Part shown: positions 4,631 to 6,393 of the stretch, piece after piece
Layout of the letters: each line of letters opens with the position of its first letter
Position numbering within the stretch: the first letter of the stretch is position 1
NCBI GenBank assembly: GCA_900556345.1
Contig: USOM01000055.1
Coordinates: 1 to 6,393 of the forward strand
DNA from: an uncultured Clostridium sp.
Lineage (GTDB): Bacteria; Bacillota; Clostridia; TANB77; CAG-508
Reading direction: 5' to 3'
Length of the DNA: 6,393 nucleotides
Program-made: the position numbers and the translations under genes
Notes under the pieces: model-generated
Seen by the model: only the letters and a program-made list of their open reading frames with translations
Database searches by the model: none
What the model was told of the DNA's origin: nothing

Positions 4631-6393
4631 TTAAATATGTTCCCTATACTCATCTTCCAACTTCTTCAGTCTATTCTTAATCCTAACATCAAACTCGTCA
4701 ATCTTTTCAATCTCATCATTTTTAACATTATACTTAAGTTCATTATATTCCTCTAAAAGACCTGTCTTCTTAATTTCAGAAATTGGTATCCCTTTATTAA
4801 TGAGTTTTAAAGCCCTATCATAAATTAAAATAATAGTTTCCATCATCTTAAATTGTTTCTCTATAGTTACAGATGTGTCAATATCATTAAAAGAATTTTG
4901 TTGTAAAAATCCTATTCTTATGCTACTTGCAACCTCTAGCAAAAGCTTCTTATCATCAGACAAAACATCTTGTCCAACAACCCTTGCAATTTCAAGAAGT
5001 TCATTTTCTTTTTCCAATATTTTAACAATCTTTGTTCTATATTCTAAAAATTCACTATCAACATTATCATCATACCAATCTGATAAATTGTCTATATACT
5101 CACTATAGCTTATATTCCAATCTATTGCTGGGTAATGTCTTGAATAGGCAAGTGTTCTATTTAATCCCCAAAATACGTGGACAAATCTCTTTGTATTTTG
5201 TGTGACAGGCTCCGAGAAGTCAGAACCTTGTGGTGATACAGCACCTATAATTGTTACAGAACCCGTATTTCCATTTAGAGTTTCAACTATTCCCGCTCTT
5301 CCATAAAATTCTGATAATCTTGATGGCAAATATGATGGGAAACCTTCTTCTGCTGGCATTTCTTCTAGTCTTCCTGATATTTCACGAAGTGCCTCTGCCC
5401 ATCTTGATGTTGAGTCTGCCATTATTGCTACATCATATCCCATGTCTCTATAATACTCTGCTATTGTTATTCCAGTATATATTGATGTCTCCCTTGCTGC
5501 CACTGGCATATTTGATGTATTTGCAATTAAAACTGTTCTATCCATTAAAGGTCTACCAGATTTAGGGTCTTTTAGCTTTGGAAAATCCTCCAAAACTTCT
5601 GTCATCTCGTTTCCACGTTCTCCGCATCCTATATAAACAATTATATCTGCATTTGACCATTTAGCCAATTGATGCTGAGTTACTGTTTTCCCTGTTCCAA
5701 AACCACCAGGTATCATTGCTGTTCCACCTTTTGCTATTGGAAACAAAGTATCTATTACTCTTTGTCCTGTAATTAAAGGAGTAGATATTGTAAGCCTATT
5801 TTTATATGGTCTTGGCTTTCTAACTGGCCATTTTTGAATCATATTAAGCTCTAAAATTTGACCTTCTTCTATTGTTTCAATTTTAGCAATAGTTTGGAGT
5901 ACAGTATAATCTCCCTCATTAGCTATTTCTATAATTTTCGCCTTGCAATCAAATTTATTCATTATTTTATTTGTAATAAGCTCTGTTTCCTTTACCTCAC
6001 CTATTATAGAATTAAGAGTTACTATGTCTCCTACTTGAACTTTTGGTACAAAACGCCACTTTTTTTCGGTATCAACACCAATATTTGAAGCTCCTCTTTT
6101 TATAAAATCTCCATATTCATCTTGTAAAGATTTAAGTGGTCTTTCAATTCCATCAAATATATTACTTATTATTCCAGGGCCTAAAACTAAAGTTAAAGGT
6201 TCTTCTTCGCCTATTACATCTTGACCAATTTTTAATCCCGTTGTTCCCTCATATACCTGAATTGTAGCAATATCTCCAGTTAATTTTATAACTTCACCTA
6301 ATATTTTTTCATCTGATATATGAACAATATCGTGCATAGCAAAATCGCCATCGCCTTTTGCTTTTATAACTGGTCCATTAATTGAAATTATAT
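4631..6393 (-). CDS. ntpA: V/A-type ATPase catalytic subunit A, 5' end cut by window edge
   Basis: The frame stays open past the first in-frame ATG (6337) to the window edge. The 18 extra codons (SINGPVIKAKG...) are the conserved start of the N-terminal barrel, so the true start lies just outside. 586 residues are visible, against about 580-600 for the family. Subunit A hydrolyses or makes ATP in the A3B3 head. Counting from the first visible codon: the bulge domain covers about 110-195; WPVRKPRP is at 188-195; Walker A GGFGTGKT is at 229-236 (Lys235, Thr236); the catalytic glutamate is in GCGERGNE (255-262); ANTSNMPVAARE is at 290-301; the Walker B-like VAIMADSTSRWAEALRE is at 321-337; the C-terminal helical domain runs from about 430. 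All catalytic residues are present. Whether the complex moves H+ or Na+ depends on the membrane subunits, which are not in view. Confidence 0.97.
   Translation of the reverse strand, partial: IISINGPVIKAKGDGDFAMHDIVHISDEKILGEVIKLTGDIATIQVYEGTTGLKIGQDVIGEEEPLTLVLGPGIISNIFDGIERPLKSLQDEYGDFIKRGASNIGVDTEKKWRFVPKVQVGDIVTLNSIIGEVKETELITNKIMNKFDCKAKIIEIANEGDYTVLQTIAKIETIEEGQILELNMIQKWPVRKPRPYKNRLTISTPLITGQRVIDTLFPIAKGGTAMIPGGFGTGKTVTQHQLAKWSNADIIVYIGCGERGNEMTEVLEDFPKLKDPKSGRPLMDRTVLIANTSNMPVAARETSIYTGITIAEYYRDMGYDVAIMADSTSRWAEALREISGRLEEMPAEEGFPSYLPSRLSEFYGRAGIVETLNGNTGSVTIIGAVSPQGSDFSEPVTQNTKRFVHVFWGLNRTLAYSRHYPAIDWNISYSEYIDNLSDWYDDNVDSEFLEYRTKIVKILEKENELLEIARVVGQDVLSDDKKLLLEVASSIRIGFLQQNSFNDIDTSVTIEKQFKMMETIILIYDRALKLINKGIPISEIKKTGLLEEYNELKYNVKNDEIEKIDEFDVRIKNRLKKLEDEYREHI

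Overview
The window is AT-rich and compact, and every gene I can support reads on the minus strand, so the transcription order is right to left. The low GC, strong AGGAGG-type ribosome binding sites, T-rich intrinsic terminators, a bacterial V/A-type ATPase and a 'KGITLIALV' prepilin signal together suggest a Bacillota (Firmicutes) genome, most likely a clostridium. I cannot go below class level from the sequence alone.

Right half (about 2460-6393): the distal end of a V/A-type (Ntp-type) rotary ATPase operon in the usual order A-B-D. It holds the catalytic subunit NtpA (5' end cut by the window edge), the non-catalytic subunit NtpB (TTG start) and the central-stalk subunit NtpD, followed by an intrinsic terminator. 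A and B form the A3B3 head and D is the rotor axle inside it. The membrane and peripheral-stalk genes would lie outside the window. Both intergenic spacers carry unusual material. A near-perfect GGGGACGGTTC palindrome sits between ntpB and ntpD. A degenerate tandem array of related units sits between ntpA and ntpB.

Middle (about 781-2450): a type IV prepilin-like gene with its own promoter. Its body is a GLUG-repeat, beta-helix-like domain, and it is broken by a one-base insertion into two overlapping frames (1482-2363 and 992-1507). Just downstream is a second copy of the gene's first 113 bp, differing at only 3 positions. It encodes a 38-residue prepilin N-terminus that runs into a stop, followed out of frame by what looks like the last 15 codons of another pilin. 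A 12-bp hairpin with a T-tract ends this unit.

Left end (30-683): a class II Fic-domain protein with its own promoter. The inhibitory motif SxxxEG is intact, but the catalytic histidine of the Fic motif is replaced by glutamine.

The ATPase block looks like core genome. The pilin and Fic genes look like an accessory patch next to the operon terminator. I found no rRNA, tRNA, CRISPR array, insertion sequence or clear plus-strand gene, and no gene-free stretch longer than 300 bases.
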